DNA of 64,000 bases from Perca fluviatilis (taxonomy: Eukaryota > Chordata > Actinopteri > Perciformes > Percidae). Made by a program: the position numbers and the translations under genes. Below the pieces are notes generated by a model, which saw nothing but the letters and a program-made list of their open reading frames with translations, searched no databases and had not been told where the DNA came from. How positions within the stretch are numbered: position 1 is the stretch's first letter; each line of letters starts with the position of its first letter. This document shows positions 1 to 11,322 of the stretch, in pieces. Where the stretch lies: assembly GCF_010015445.1 (NCBI RefSeq), contig NC_053123.1, forward strand, positions 6,570,434 to 6,634,433. Direction: 5' to 3'.

Positions 1-1299
1 ATTGGTGGTATTTACCTCAAAAGCACATTAAGCTAAAAGCAAGGTAACTTCTTCGGACTTGCGAGCGCTGTCAAATGGATCGTTTGCGGTTGGCTCACAT
101 AGCCTAGTGGTGTGGTGGTGAAGTGCAGTCATGCTGCGTTTAGGAGCGTAGGGTAGGCTCAAGTCTACGTCCCGTAGTAGCCTATATTTTATATTTTAAT
201 TTAACGTCTTTAATGGTAAGAGACCGCACAGGGATAGATAATGAGCGTTGTTTAAGATAAAATTCCAATGCCACATATGGCAGACATCTTCAAATATGAG
301 AGAACCCCTCAGATTTTTGACTTTGTTGATTTCATGGGAGTCAGTCCTCACTCTATGGGAGCTCGGCTCCCTCTGGCTCCCACGTAATTCGAGCACTGTG
401 TTGAGTATTTGTTATTAGTTGAATAAGGTGTGATATTATAGTTAGTGGTGCTGTGTCTCTGATGCTCTTTTATTGTCCTATTTGACAAACTCTTCTCATG
501 TTAAACCTTTTAAGGAGGTTAAAAAAAGTATTGGCCAAACTATTGGTGGGTGATAATTCAATATTATCATTTATTGTGTCTGCGTATGTGTATCATGACA
601 AAGATCTCATATGGCAATGTCGTGGTTTAAATGAATAAATGCAAATTAGAATAGATTAATATCCTGTCACAGCATTAGATTCACTTTCTATTAAAACTCT
701 CTCAGGTCTGCAATTTCTGAATACTTTGCAAAATACTGCAACACATCTATGATGAAATACAGTATGTGAATATATTCACAATTTTGTCTTTGAGTGCGGT
801 CCTCATGGAATATTTAGTGGTGTAATATTATTTATGAAATGATGAGACACATTGATGCAGGACTGCTACATTATGCACTAGTAGCATATTTTTTCACTGC
901 ACATATTACGAAAACACTCCATCCCCCACGCTCAAGAAACTGTGCACATTCACAAATAGATCCTAGAATGATTTGTTGTGTTCAGTGTCTGCTTTAAAAC
1001 AAAGCACAGTGGACAGCTCCTATTTAAAGTGGAGTCGTCTCTGCACAAGAATGTGTTCATACTCTCATTTCACAAGCCGTCTCAGATGAGTTCAAAAGTT
1101 CATTCACAACTCTCCAACTGTAGTCTGTGGAACAAAACAAGGCTAAAGAGTCTTTTCCACCACTAGCCCCCTCTCTATCCCATTTTGTCCAATTATAACT
1201 CCCTGTACCACTCATTAACTACCGCTCCACTGCCTTCACAACCAGCCTGAGCTCACATACGGAATTTCTTATGACCCTTAGCTTGCTATTCAGTATGTG
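1..1299. other. No assignable feature
   Basis: I see no convincing gene, RNA or intact mobile element here. Short open frames at 196-396 and 978-1166 lack splice context and recognisable motifs. Base composition is AT-rich and like the rest of the window. Confidence 0.5.
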
Positions 1300-1770
1300 C
1301 AGCGGTGGAATGTAACTAAGTACATTTACTCCTGTACTGTACTTATGGACAGATTTGAGGTTCTTGTACTTTACTTGAGTCTTTCTTTTTTTTCATGCCA
1401 CTTTCTACTAAATTTCAGAGAGAAATATTGTACTTTTTCCTCCACTGAATTAATCTGACAGCTTTAGTTACTAGTTACTTTACACATTAATAGTTTTGCA
1501 CACAAAACACATGTAGTAGTTTATAAAATGTGAAAAATGAAACTACCCGACAATATAACGACCTACAAGTCCAGTTGAAATGATTAGCAGATTAAACTCT
1601 CAGTTGATTGACAGAACTGTTTGGATCGTTTCCAGTTTCTAGAATGATATCCTGATTATAAATATATACTTTTACTTTTACTTTAAGAGGCATTTTCAAT
1701 GTAGGACTTTTACTTGTAAGACAGTATTTTTACAGTGTGGTATTAGTAGGAAAAATAGTGTAAAAAATGT
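1300..1770 (+). mobile_element. AGTAC-rich non-autonomous element, copy 1 (degraded)
   Basis: This segment starts with CAGCGGTGGAATGTAACTAA and is rich in AGTAC and TACTTTTACT motifs. It matches the better-preserved copy at 22537-23031 along its length, including the stretches reading TTGTACTTT, CTGACAG and GTTTTGC. The right terminal repeat seen in the other copy is lost here, so the right end is approximate. No coding capacity is seen. This is a family found widely in fish genomes, and I do not assign it to a named superfamily. Confidence 0.6.
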
Positions 1771-2689
1771 TTAAGTAAGTAAACAAACAATTCATGTCTT
1801 TCACTCTGCTGCTGGTGGCTTGCCTTTTCTGTGACCTAAATAAGTAAGGCTGCACACCACTGGCTGGTAACTAGTGAGGGGAGGCTGCTGTAGGGCGCTG
1901 TCGCCTGCACTTAGCCTCAAAAGCAGTGATACATTTGTACACGGCACAACACGGGAGCTATTACATTGTTTTCTTATTTATACTTTTTGACTTGTGTGAG
2001 AGAGTATTTTCTTTCACGCACGGATAAAATATATTCTATATGAGGATTAGAGAACCAGAAATGAATGCCATAAAATATTTCCACATGTGCTACTTCTGTT
2101 TGCCAGATGGTTTGTTACACAGAACCATCTGAGAAGCCAACATTGGAAACTGGTTTGGAAAAGTGCAGACACTTTCAAAAACATATCTAGCAGGTGATTG
2201 GATGAGCCATTTGTCCATCACGTCCGCCATGATTGTTTTGATGAACAGTCTGGGCCGCCACCCACCTAAACCACACCCGGAGCTGCCAGTAGCTTCACAC
2301 AGGACGCTAATTGGTCCAGTCCGCTGCTGTTTATAGACCAACTATATTACTTGATGCCTGACAAGATGGATTTCCATGTGATTTGTCATGCCAATATTCC
2401 CGCGTGATCTTGTGATATTGAAAATTCAGCTGCTGTGCAAGGTAATTAAGAATGTGCACTCTTATCACTGCTGTCCATTACATACTACTGTCAAAGGCTT
2501 TGGCCAATATATAATGTGCTTTATATAATCCATTTAAAATCAGTTTATAGTAACAATGTATCAAATCACAATGTGAAAACAACGCGGGTCGCATATAATG
2601 ATGAACCTACAGAGAATGTTTACCTGAATCAGAGCCTTACAGAGCTTTAAAGCTGAGTTTCAGCTCACTGTTTAACAATCCAGCCCTCA
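1771..2689. other. No assignable feature
   Basis: No gene or complete element was recognised. The minus-strand open frame at 2090-2341 has no motif and no splice context. Confidence 0.45.
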
Positions 2690-3200
2690 ACTTTAGGCCA
2701 GTTACACACTGCCTGTGTGGCGTTTCTGTTGCGTGTTAGCTGCGTGGCGGCTGCATGGATTTTTCTGTCTTTACACACCAGAAACGTGTCTGATGCGGTG
2801 CTGCTGCTGCTAGCCTTGTCTGGACACATGTATGTTTCCCATTGATAAAATGAAATACCATGTTAAACATAAATATATACTGATTTGACAACGTCTGCAG
2901 TATTGATGGCAAAAGAGGCTACAGAATATTTTATTGGGTATTGACAGGTGCAATATTAGAAAATCTAATTTTTTTTATTACATTTATATATCTGCATTTA
3001 TATCAAAACCTAGACACTTTCAAACATTAACATGTCATTTATTAATATGTATTTGTGTCTAAACGACATATAAACATCTTTTCCTATTCTATTTTGCCTG
3101 GAAATGCTTTGAACACACTTGCGTGTCGTGGGAAAATAGACGTTGGTTCTATTTCTAGCAGGCACGCGTTTTCAGTGTACACTATCTGCTTAGCACCTAA
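2690..3200. repeat. Possible degraded interspersed repeat
   Basis: The stretch opens with GGCCAGTTACACACTGC and is rich in GCGTG words, a style shared with non-autonomous fish DNA elements. Matching inverted ends could not be placed with certainty, so limits and identity are tentative. Confidence 0.25.
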
Positions 3201-3699
3201 CAGCGGACAAATGAATGATAATGTTGCTACATAACTGCTGGATGTGTATATCATAACTTACAAGTTGAAAAATATTCCAATGTTTTGATCATAACTTATT
3301 TGCAATGTCCTCAACTGACCAAAAAAATCAGTTATCTCTGCACGTTTAAACAGTAGTGAAATGTGATCTGTGGAATTCCCATCATGCAATTAGCACACGT
3401 GATTACATTTTGTTCGGGGTGTCGAACAGAAACACCAGAACTCAACATTATAAGACACTACAGTGGCATTTCAGTTATCTGTTCAGACACAACACAAAGC
3501 TACTTTTCTAATTTGACTCAAAGTTTGTGCAGTCTGTGTTGATTCGCCACAAACAGCCAATGGTCTGACTGTAGGCCACATATTAGCTGTAGCTAGCCAG
3601 CAAAGTTTGCATCAACCATGTGTAGATAATTTGTCTTTTCACACCCTTTTTGTCTTTCCATAATGACACATCTAAAATTCCCTTTGTGTCTATCTTGCT

Positions 3700-5080
3700 A
3701 TAGGCGAACTAGGCGATTGCCTAGGGCGTCAAAAGTGCTGGGGGCGCCGTGTCGTCCTTAGGTCTACTTTTCATTAATAATAGAATTAGAACGACAAGCG
3801 AAATAAAACCTGTTCATTAAACATGATCATCCTAGGGCGCCCCCTCAGTCACACGTTTACTTGTCAACCTTTCATTATGCGACGTTTCCAGTCTATGGGT
3901 CAGACTTAAACACACGGAGCTCTGAAGCAGACCTGTGCGTCGCTTAGTGTCCACTCTCGCTGTAGAAATAGAGACGAGCAGCGGCACAGACACGGAGCTG
4001 CTTCAGGTTTATAATGGACGTGCTCTGCTGTGGGTATGCTGCGGCAGATGTGTCCCTATTTCTGCGTAGTTTTGTGTTTCCACCTCCGATGTAGAGCAGC
4101 ATAGCCTACAGCCACTTCCCTAAACTGTCTCATTCAGAGACCAGCGTCCCAAACGGGGCTCTGTGTCTGTCAGAAGGTCTGACATCTACCGTATCAACAG
4201 AGCAATCACGTAATGCACAGTAGACTATGGTGCAGATGGATTATTTTCTGAAATATAGTGACTTTATTCTTGTAGTAGCCTACTGTATTATCACTTTATT
4301 TTTCTCACAATATCACGACTCCTCCAAACCTCAGAGAACACAGATGAGATATACTGTATTTTGAATGTGCACAAAGTTTTGAAAATGAGCAGAAATCTTG
4401 CTCAGACACATCTGAAATATTACAGTCCAGTGGTTTATTAATTCATTAAAATGAATTAATGTATCATTCAGGTGAATAATTTTAATATGCACATTTAAGG
4501 TGGTTACTTCCTCAACAAAAGAAGCAAAAGTGGGAAGAGTAAATGATGCCTAGGCTACATGTGTGCTGACTCAGATATAATTAGAAACATCGATCCAAAG
4601 GAGAATAAATAGATGAAAGCAATACAGAATGCCTGAGAGCCTTACTGCAAAATATTCCATGATGGTTTTATATTTGCATTGTAATCTATGTTTCCCTTTA
4701 GATAAAGATATTTCCAGAATAATTGATTCAGAAAAAGGTAAAAAAAAAAAAGAAAAAGAAAAAAGTGCATAAAAATTCACTAGAATGCAGGAAATTAAGT
4801 ATTTAATGCTCAAAATTTTCAGGGGGTGGACCCCCACACCCCCCCCCCATCATAAGTCACCATGCACACAAATCTGGAAACAAAACACTGGCCTTTGGTT
4901 TGCCAGACCAGTTATGACTATACCAAATGTTAGTGCCAACTTACATGGAAGCTAGAAACTAAAATGAACATACATTGCTACTCTATCGCTGACACGCGCA
5001 GCGTGGAGATCTGGCAGGCGAGACTGGGGACGCAAAACTCAATCTTGCCTAGGGCAACCAAAGGGCTAGAACCGGCCCTG
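3700..5080. mobile_element. hAT-like non-autonomous element remnant
   Basis: The right end reads CTAGAACCGGCCCTG, whose reverse complement CAGGGCCGG is a typical hAT-style terminus. A related motif, CCTAGGGC, sits near both ends: at about 3720 next to GGCGATTG, and at about 5047 as GCCTAGGGCAACC. The left terminus is mutated and its position is approximate. No transposase motif is seen inside. The open frame at 4571-4837 is a low-complexity by-product. Confidence 0.4.
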
Positions 5081-5523
5081 CCTTTACTCATCCTTTAGAA
5101 CGCCTTTAAGCTGGAACGCAGTATCATATCTTGAAATAGATCCAATACAAAACCATCCTTTATGTCTAATCCAGAATTGGATCCCCAATGTTTGGACCCA
5201 ACATATTCTTGCACCGATTTTCTGTCTCAGAGCGCATGAAGACTGATCACTGGTTCTTAAATACATCACTGTCACTGTGCCATGGGGCTTTCTTGTTACA
5301 TTAAACCTTGTAACGTCTTTTATTTGATCCTCCATCAATGAATCAGGGGAAATCTAGCAAACCGATTTCCTGGACCCATTCTCTTTGCTGCCGCAGGGAG
5401 CAAAGATAAAATATGATAAATATAAAATATACAGTAGCCTACATGAGCATCACAGTCGTGGACATTTTCTCTTTGGTAATGGATGCTTATTGGCCTAAAC
5501 TGACTGATATCATCAGTCAAGCA

Positions 5524-5690
5524 GATGGCTCAGTGGTTCTCACTTCTGCCTCACAGCAAGTCAGAACTGCAGAATTCAATCCCAGGTCCGGACAAGGCCT
5601 TTCTGTTTGGAGTTTGCATGTTCTCACTGTGTTTGCATGGAGTTCCGCGTGCTCTGGTTTTGTCCCACCATAAGGACGTGCATGCTAGGC
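5524..5690 (+). repeat. tRNA-like SINE-type repeat fragment
   Basis: The sequence contains a split tRNA-gene-like promoter: a box-A-like part around ATGGCTCAGTGGTTCTCAC and a box-B-like part around AATTCAATCCCAGG. A body beginning TTTCTGTTTGGAGTTTGCAT follows. This arrangement is typical of a very common fish repeat. The 152-residue open frame running across it (5525-5983) and the overlapping frames on both strands are products of the repeat and are not treated as genes. Confidence 0.55.
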
Positions 5691-6570
5691 GACTTGGACC
5701 ACAGTTGAAAATTAGCCGTCTGGCTAACACTGGTGCATTTACAGAACTGTTGATTAATGTGAATTGTCCTAATAAAAGAAACAAATCCAGTAACTGGCTT
5801 AGGAAAATGGGTGGGAATTCCATTCCAGACAAGGGAAATGATAACTTTAGCAGAACCTCATTAGACCACTTAACACACTGCAGCCCCAAACGATGTTGCA
5901 TTCCTCACTGTTTGGTAGTATACGCGCATGAGCTTCCCAATGAGGAAAACAAGTTCCTACCTTACTTAGGAGTACAAAGGTAAAGGTTTGACTCATGTCA
6001 ACACAACAATGTAGTCTCAAGCCTTCACTAACACACTGAAAAAGACCGAAAAAAAAGCTCCACAGGATGAGAAGGCGCCAATGTGTGTGCTTATCTCTAT
6101 CTGATCACCCTCATCATGTAACCCTAATTGACAGCAGAGGAAATGGGGACGAAGGGAGGCCTTTTGCTTAATGAAAATATTTACCCTGTCTTGTACTGAT
6201 ATAGCTGCTGTTGTGTATATAGGAGTACGTAGGAGAAAGGCCAACTTCTCTGGAACGATGCGGAGCAAGATTGTTTACCTTTGGGGAATCTCGGAAATTA
6301 CTGTCAACAGGTCAGACTAGTAGGTTTTTAAAGACTGTTGTCAGGAAACCAAGACTCACTGTTAGATGGACTTTTTTTTCCCAAGATCATCTTGTCTTAT
6401 AAATGTTTTGGTGGGTATTCAGAGGGGATTCAACAGTTCTTATTTTATTTTATATTTGATACTTTTATTGCAACTCATTCACTTAATTTACCTTACATTC
6501 ATTACAGTACAATTCATTGCAATGTTCAATTCATATATATATAGGCTATACATATCTATGCAATCCAGCC
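5691..6570. other. No assignable feature
   Basis: No gene, RNA or complete element recognised. Confidence 0.45.
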
Positions 6571-6760
6571 AGTGATGATGATGATAATACTAACAATAAT
6601 ACTACTATTAACAATAATAATAAAAATAAAAATAACAATGTAAAAAAAACCAATGCAAGCAAGGTAACTAACTAAAGGAAAATTTAAATCAAAAGAGAAT
6701 GAAATAAGCAAAGGGATAAAAGTAACAATAAAAAACTAAATATATACATAAATAAATGTG
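6571..6760. repeat. AT-rich low-complexity tract
   Basis: The tract is made of degenerate GAT, AATA and AAC triplet runs followed by A-rich sequence. It is simple-sequence DNA with no coding content. Confidence 0.7.
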
Positions 6761-6918
6761 CCATGTCCGCACAGACACACCTAAACATTTACATAAAGGA
6801 CATACAGTTCTTATTTTAAGGAGTACTCATTTCATATTGAGATAACACGGTCCTCATTTGTGAAACGTTTGTATATTTATATTTGATTTTAGCTTGTGTG
6901 TATGCACAAATTAAAAAC

Positions 6919-7458
6919 TGTTAGGCCTGCTGCTCCTAGGTAGCTTCTTTGTCTCTCCTCTCTCCCTCCCTTTGTCTGTCCTAATTGCAGGAGTGGAGTC
7001 TGGTATGCGGGAGTCAGGGTTCCAGCTGCCTCTCATCTACCACAATCAACCTCTGGTTCATATAGCCGGTCATTCCTCCACTCTGCGTCAGATCATAGCC
7101 AAGATGATCACAGTTAGTCTTGTGCCTGATAAACCGCGCTATCTGGTTAGTCAGTTGTTTTTGTGCCTGTCCTGATCCTTTCTCTTGTTCCTCTGCTACC
7201 ATTGGAACCTGACTCCTGCTACTGCTTCACTCCTGCCATCCACCGGACCAGAGAACCACCACTGGACCCCCCTATTAGCCGGCCTACTGTATTACTCTGA
7301 CGGACCCACTCCTGCCCGGAAACCACCGGACCTGTTCTCCACCCTGGAAACCTGGACTTGCTTTTGATACTTAAGTACTTTGAATAAACCTGTTAATTCA
7401 CACTCTGGCTCTGCGTTATGTCTGCATTATGGTTTCAGCTCATCATTCAAACCTAACA
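6919..7458 (+). mobile_element. Solo long terminal repeat of an LTR retrotransposon
   Basis: The 540-bp unit begins TGTTAGG and ends CCTAACA, the inverted TG...CA ends expected of an LTR. It is flanked on both sides by the same 5 bases, AAAAC (6914-6918 and 7459-7463), which is the target duplication size left by LTR retrotransposon integrases. An AATAAA polyadenylation signal lies at 7383-7388, about 70 bases before the end, which sets the plus-strand orientation. There is no internal gag or pol sequence and no second LTR nearby, so this is what recombination between two LTRs leaves behind. Open frames inside it (6972-7175, 7185-7367) are not genes. The family is probably gypsy-like by sequence style, but that is an inference. 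Confidence 0.75.
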
Positions 7459-7760
7459 AAAACTTGTATTCACGTCATGTCTAGCTCCTGCTCATGAGGT
7501 CATGTTTCATGTTTATTTCTGTATCTTTTTGCCACTTTGTTTAAGGCTTAATCTCACCATCTCTAAACAGGAAGTTTTGTTGAAAAAGAGGGTTTGCATT
7601 CACCCAAAATATACAAAATGATTTCAAAAACCAAGAACTTAACATCTAGGCCTATAAAGAGGTCAACAAAATATAACTTTACTCAAAAATGGCAACCACA
7701 GAACAGGATATGAAATCAACAAACAGACCTCCCTGAATGAGATAAAAGGATGGAGATATA
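7459..7760. other. No assignable feature
   Basis: Nothing recognised between the solo LTR and the Tc1 element. Confidence 0.5.
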
Positions 7761-7762
7761 TA

Positions 7763-9392
7763 CAGTGCCTTGCGAAAGTATTCGGCCCCCTTGAACTTTT
7801 CGACCTTTTGCCACATTTCAGGCCTCAAACATAAAGATATAAAACTGTAATTTTTTGTGAAGAATCAACAACAAGTGGGACACAATCATGAAGTGGAACG
7901 AAATTTATTGGATACTTCAAACCTTTTAAACAAATAAAAAACTGAAATATTGGGCGTGCAAAATTATTCAGCCCCCTTAAGTTAATACTTTGTAGCGCCA
8001 CCTTTTGCTGTGATTACAGCTGTAAGTCGCTTGGGGTATGCCTCTATCAGTTTTGCACATCGACAGACTGACATTTTTGCCCATTCCTCCTTGCAAAACA
8101 GCTCGAGCTCAGTGAGGTTGGATGGAGAGCGTTTGTGAACAGCAGTTTTCAGTTCTTTCCACAGATTCTCAATTGGATTCAGGTCTGGACTTTGACTTGG
8201 TCATTCTAACACCTGGATATGTTTATTTGTGAACCATTCCATTGTAGATTTTGCTTTATGTTTTGGATCATTGTCTTGTTGGAAGACAAATCTCCGTCCC
8301 AGTCTCAGGTCTTTTGCAGACTCCATCAGGTTTTCTTCCAGAATGGTCCTGTATTTGGCTCCATCCATCTTCCCATCAATTTTAACCATCTTCCCTGTCC
8401 CTGCTGAAGAAAAACAGACCCAAACCATGATGCTGCCACCACCATGTTTGACAGTGGGGATGGTGTGTTCAGGGTGATGAGCTGTGTTGCTTTTACGCCA
8501 AACATAACGTTTTGCATTGTTGGCAAAAAGTTTGATTTTGGTTTCATCTGACCACAGCACCTTCGTCCACATGTTTGGTGTGTCTCCTAGGTGGCTTTTG
8601 GCAAACTTTAAACGACACTTTTTATGGATATCTTTAAGAAATGGCTTTCTTCTTGCCACTCTTCCATAAAGGCCAGATTTGTGCAGTATACGACTGATTG
8701 TTGTCCTATGGACAGAGTCTCCCACCTCAGCTGTAGGTCTCTGCAGTTCATCCAGAGTGATCATGGGCCTCTTGGCTGCATCTCTGATCAGTCTTCTCAT
8801 TGTATGAGCTGAAAGTTTAGAGGGACGGCCGGGTCTTCGTAGATTTGTAGTGGTCTGATACTCCTTCCATTTCAATATTATCGCTTGCACAGTGCTCCTT
8901 GGGATGTTTAAAGCTTGGGAAATCTTTTTGTATCCAAATCCGGCTTTAAACTTCTCCACAACAGTATCTCGGACCTGCCTGGTGTGTTCCTTGTTCTTCA
9001 TGATGCTCTCTGCGCTTTACACGGACCTCTGAGACTATCACAGAGCAGGTGCATTTATACGGAGACTTGATTACACACAGCTGGATTCTATTTATCATCA
9101 TTAGTCATTTAGGTCAACATTGGATCATTCAGAGATCCTCACTGAACTTCTGGAGAGAGTTTGCTGCACTGAAAGTAAAGGGGCTGAATAATTTTGCACG
9201 CCCACTTTTTCAGTTTTTTATTTGTTAAAAAAGTTTCAAATAGCCAATGAATTTCGTTCCACTTCATAATTGGGACCCACTTGTTGTTGATTCTTCACAA
9301 AAAATTACAGTTTTATATCTTTATGTTTGAGGCCTGAAATGTGGCAAAAGGTCGAAACGTTCAAGGGGGCCGAATACTTTCGCAAGGCACTG
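7763..9392 (-). mobile_element. Tc1/mariner-family transposon (copy A), nearly complete
   Basis: This 1,630-bp element is bounded by TA dinucleotides (7761-7762 and 9393-9394), the target duplication of Tc1/mariner. Its ends are inverted repeats of about 210 bp (7763 to about 7976, and about 9180 to 9392) that begin CAGTGCCTTGCGAAAG. Each arm carries an outer and an inner direct repeat: the outer one has TATTCGGCCCCCTT, and the inner one at about 7960 has TATTCAGCCCCCTT. This is the IR/DR layout of fish Tc1 elements, in which transposase binds four sites. The arms differ from each other at few positions, including an A-to-C change in the GTCGAAA block near 9358, so the insertion looks fairly young. 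It encodes one transposase on the minus strand, which is broken. Confidence 0.93.
7982..9001 (-). pseudogene. Tc1 transposase, DD34E type, disrupted by one nonsense codon
   Basis: This is a cut-and-paste transposase that would bind the terminal repeats and insert at TA. From the ATG at 9001 the frame is open for 266 codons. It meets TGA at 8201-8203 and then continues in the same frame to a TAA at 7982-7984, giving a 339-codon frame of normal family length. Residues 1-110 form the paired-like helix-turn-helix region, with GRPSK at 58-62. The catalytic residues are D152 (in WSDETK), D243 (in DNDPKH) and, beyond the stop, E278 (in NPIENLW). The D243-E278 spacing is 34 residues, which defines DD34E. 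At the stop, the other Tc1 element in this window reads Trp (VLEWPSQS), so a TGG-to-TGA change is the likely lesion. The truncated product lacks the catalytic Glu and should be inactive. Confidence 0.92.
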
Positions 9393-9436
9393 TATATATA
9401 CACACACTAGCTTGGCCAAACCAAATTACATACAAC

Positions 9437-9790
9437 CAAGATTCAATTCAATTACATTTTATTTAAAGTACCAAATTATATCTAAAGACATTTTACAGAT
9501 AAGAGTAGGTCTAGACCACTCTATAATTTACAAAGACTCCAATTTCCCCCCAAGAGCAAGCATTTAGTGCAACGGTGGTGAGGGAAGAACTTATTTTTGT
9601 GCAGAAACCTCGAGTGGTGAGGAAAACTTTAAGAGAGAAACCTCAGACGGACCCAGGCTCTTGGTAGGCGGTGTCTGACTGTGCTGGTTGGGGGTGTGAT
9701 GAACAGTGGCAATAATAGTCACAATAAAGATAATGGAACTATGACTGAAAATAGTAGTTGTAGTGTTGCAGGGCAATTGTCAGAGTGACT
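9437..9790 (-). repeat. Common teleost interspersed repeat
   Basis: The stretch starts with an ATTCAATTCAATT run. Landmark blocks AGGTCTAGACC, AGAGCAAGCATTTAGTGC and CCCAGGCTCTTGGTAGG follow. I recognise the combination as a high-copy repeat of percomorph genomes. It carries no gene, and the open frame at 9591-9776 is a by-product. Strand is arbitrary. Confidence 0.6.
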
Positions 9791-9846
9791 TGAGAGCCTC
9801 AGTCAGCCCAACATGTTTGAAAAACGTTATCTCTTTTTTGGTTCTA

Positions 9847-10068
9847 TAGACCTTTTTCAAAGCAGACATGTTGACATGTCATAATAGGAAAAGCACAGGT
9901 GTATTCAAAACCATTACTGATGGCTGTATTCCACTTAGGAGAGGCCCTGGTATTGTGCATGCTGACTCACTGAAATAGCTTACTGGGACACTTGATGGAA
10001 TTGAGCCATCAATTTCAGCTGTGCTTTTCCTACTATGACAAGTCAACGTGTGCTGTGAAAAAGGTCCA
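9847..10068. mobile_element. 222-bp inverted-repeat miniature element
   Basis: The left end (GACCTTTTTCAAAGCAGACA onward) is the imperfect inverted copy of the right end, which finishes GCTGTGAAAAAGGTC. The arms run about 50 bases each, with paired blocks AGGAAAAGCACAG and CTGTGCTTTTCCT. There is no open frame of note. It is a non-autonomous foldback-type element, and its superfamily is unknown because no clear target duplication was found. Confidence 0.7.
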
Positions 10069-10276
10069 TTAAGGTTACACTGAGAATGGTGGTTGTATAA
10101 TTGATAGTTCTGAGCACAGGCTGCAATGTGGCGGCTATAGAAAAGAATAAATTGTTGGTTTGGACATGTTGAAATGTTAATGCACTGTATTGGTAGCCTA
10201 AATGTCTCCTTTAATTTGATAGGAATTACATTGTGATGGCCCCTGTGTGTATGTGCTGCAGCACTTAAAGCAACAC

Positions 10277-10457
10277 TAGGTAACTTTTCCCGCTCCGGTC
10301 CCCCTATAGGTTGGAAGCGGAATTGTCCATTACATTACATTATGCACGATTGCCAGATCGGGTAGCGGATCTGTAGTTTGAATGAACTGGACAATGTAAT
10401 GTAATGGACAATTCCGCTTACAACCTGTAGGGGGACCAAAGCGGGAAAAGTTACCTA
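10277..10457. mobile_element. 181-bp foldback miniature element
   Basis: Two arms of about 69 bases (10277-10345 and 10389-10457) are near-perfect reverse complements. The left arm begins TAGGTAACTTTTCCCGC and the right ends GCGGGAAAAGTTACCTA. Both contain CCCCCTA and GGAATTGTCC blocks. The arms enclose a loop of about 43 bases. It has no coding capacity. Confidence 0.8.
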
Positions 10458-10463
10458 TGGTGC

Positions 10464-11035
10464 GTTCATGCCACCTGGGAATATCAGGGACCGCCCCCAT
10501 GATTACGTTGTTCTTCCGACTGCCAGCGTTCACATGGTTGGGATGCGTGTTCTTCTTCTTCTGTTATATTGGCGTTTGGCATAACAACTTGTTGCATGAC
10601 TGCCACCAACGGTTGGCCGCAGTCATTGGTTGGAGGCCACAATAACAAAAGATTTCTGCTGTTTTCTTATGCAAGCATACAAACAGCACATGGCCAGGTG
10701 TTTGTTTGTGTTATCTGCAGGACAACCAATGGGAAAGGACACGGATAAGGTGTTGCTTTTTTCATACATAGGCCTATTTATGAATAATTTGAAACATGTT
10801 AAGTCTGTATGTTTCTTGGCAGAGGCGTTTGTTCACAATAAACAGTTTATTGTCATTGAAATATTTTCAGTGAACCAAAGTCGCCTACATCAAACGTCAG
10901 TCGTCACCAACTGGGAAGCTCTGTTAGCAAAATCTAGCCCCAGTTTCCCACCTCTGATTCCCACAGGAAGTGACGTGAATGGTGACGTTTTCACTCGGAA
11001 AAATGTTTTTCTGATGCCCATGAACACACGGCTAG
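10464..11035 (+). mobile_element. Non-autonomous DNA element X, copy 1
   Basis: The segment starts GTTCATGCCACCTGGGAATA and is the reverse-complement relative of 53083-53850. Shared blocks include GGCGTTTGGCATAACAACTT, GGACACGG and CAAACGTCAGT. The 141-residue open frame at 10630-11055 runs over the repeat and is not conserved as a frame in the other copy, so it is not called. Copy 1 lacks about the last 100 bases and the second terminal repeat present in copy 2. Confidence 0.65.
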
Positions 11036-11055
11036 TGTTGCTTCAAAACCTCTGA

Positions 11056-11322
11056 ACACCCACACAGGTATTTTCAGTTATTCTGGCTGATTAGACCTCT
11101 GCTCAGGTTTGAAGGAGGGCCGGAGCTTTGATGGGAACTTATTACGTCACAAATTTCATCTACCAATAACAATGTTTTGGCTGTCCTTTGCCCTGCCCTC
11201 AAAGGTACAACGAAGCGAACAGAAAGCTCAGAAAGATGTCAGTCAATCATTCTAAACACACCCACACAGTCCTGGGAAGAGCTCTAATCAGCCAGAATAA
11301 CTGAAAACACCTGTGTGGGTGT
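11056..11322. mobile_element. 267-bp inverted-repeat miniature element
   Basis: The left arm starts ACACCCACACAGGT and runs through TTCAGTTATTCTGGCTGATT. The right arm is its reverse complement and ends ACCTGTGTGGGTGT. The arms are about 45 bases long with one single-base length difference. No gene lies inside. Confidence 0.8.

Noticed and set aside
5525..5983. 152-residue open frame
   Set aside because: It runs over a tRNA-like repeat, is shadowed by open frames on the other strand, and has no domain or splice context.
10630..11055. 141-residue open frame
   Set aside because: It lies inside element X, and the frame is not kept in the second copy at 53083-53850.
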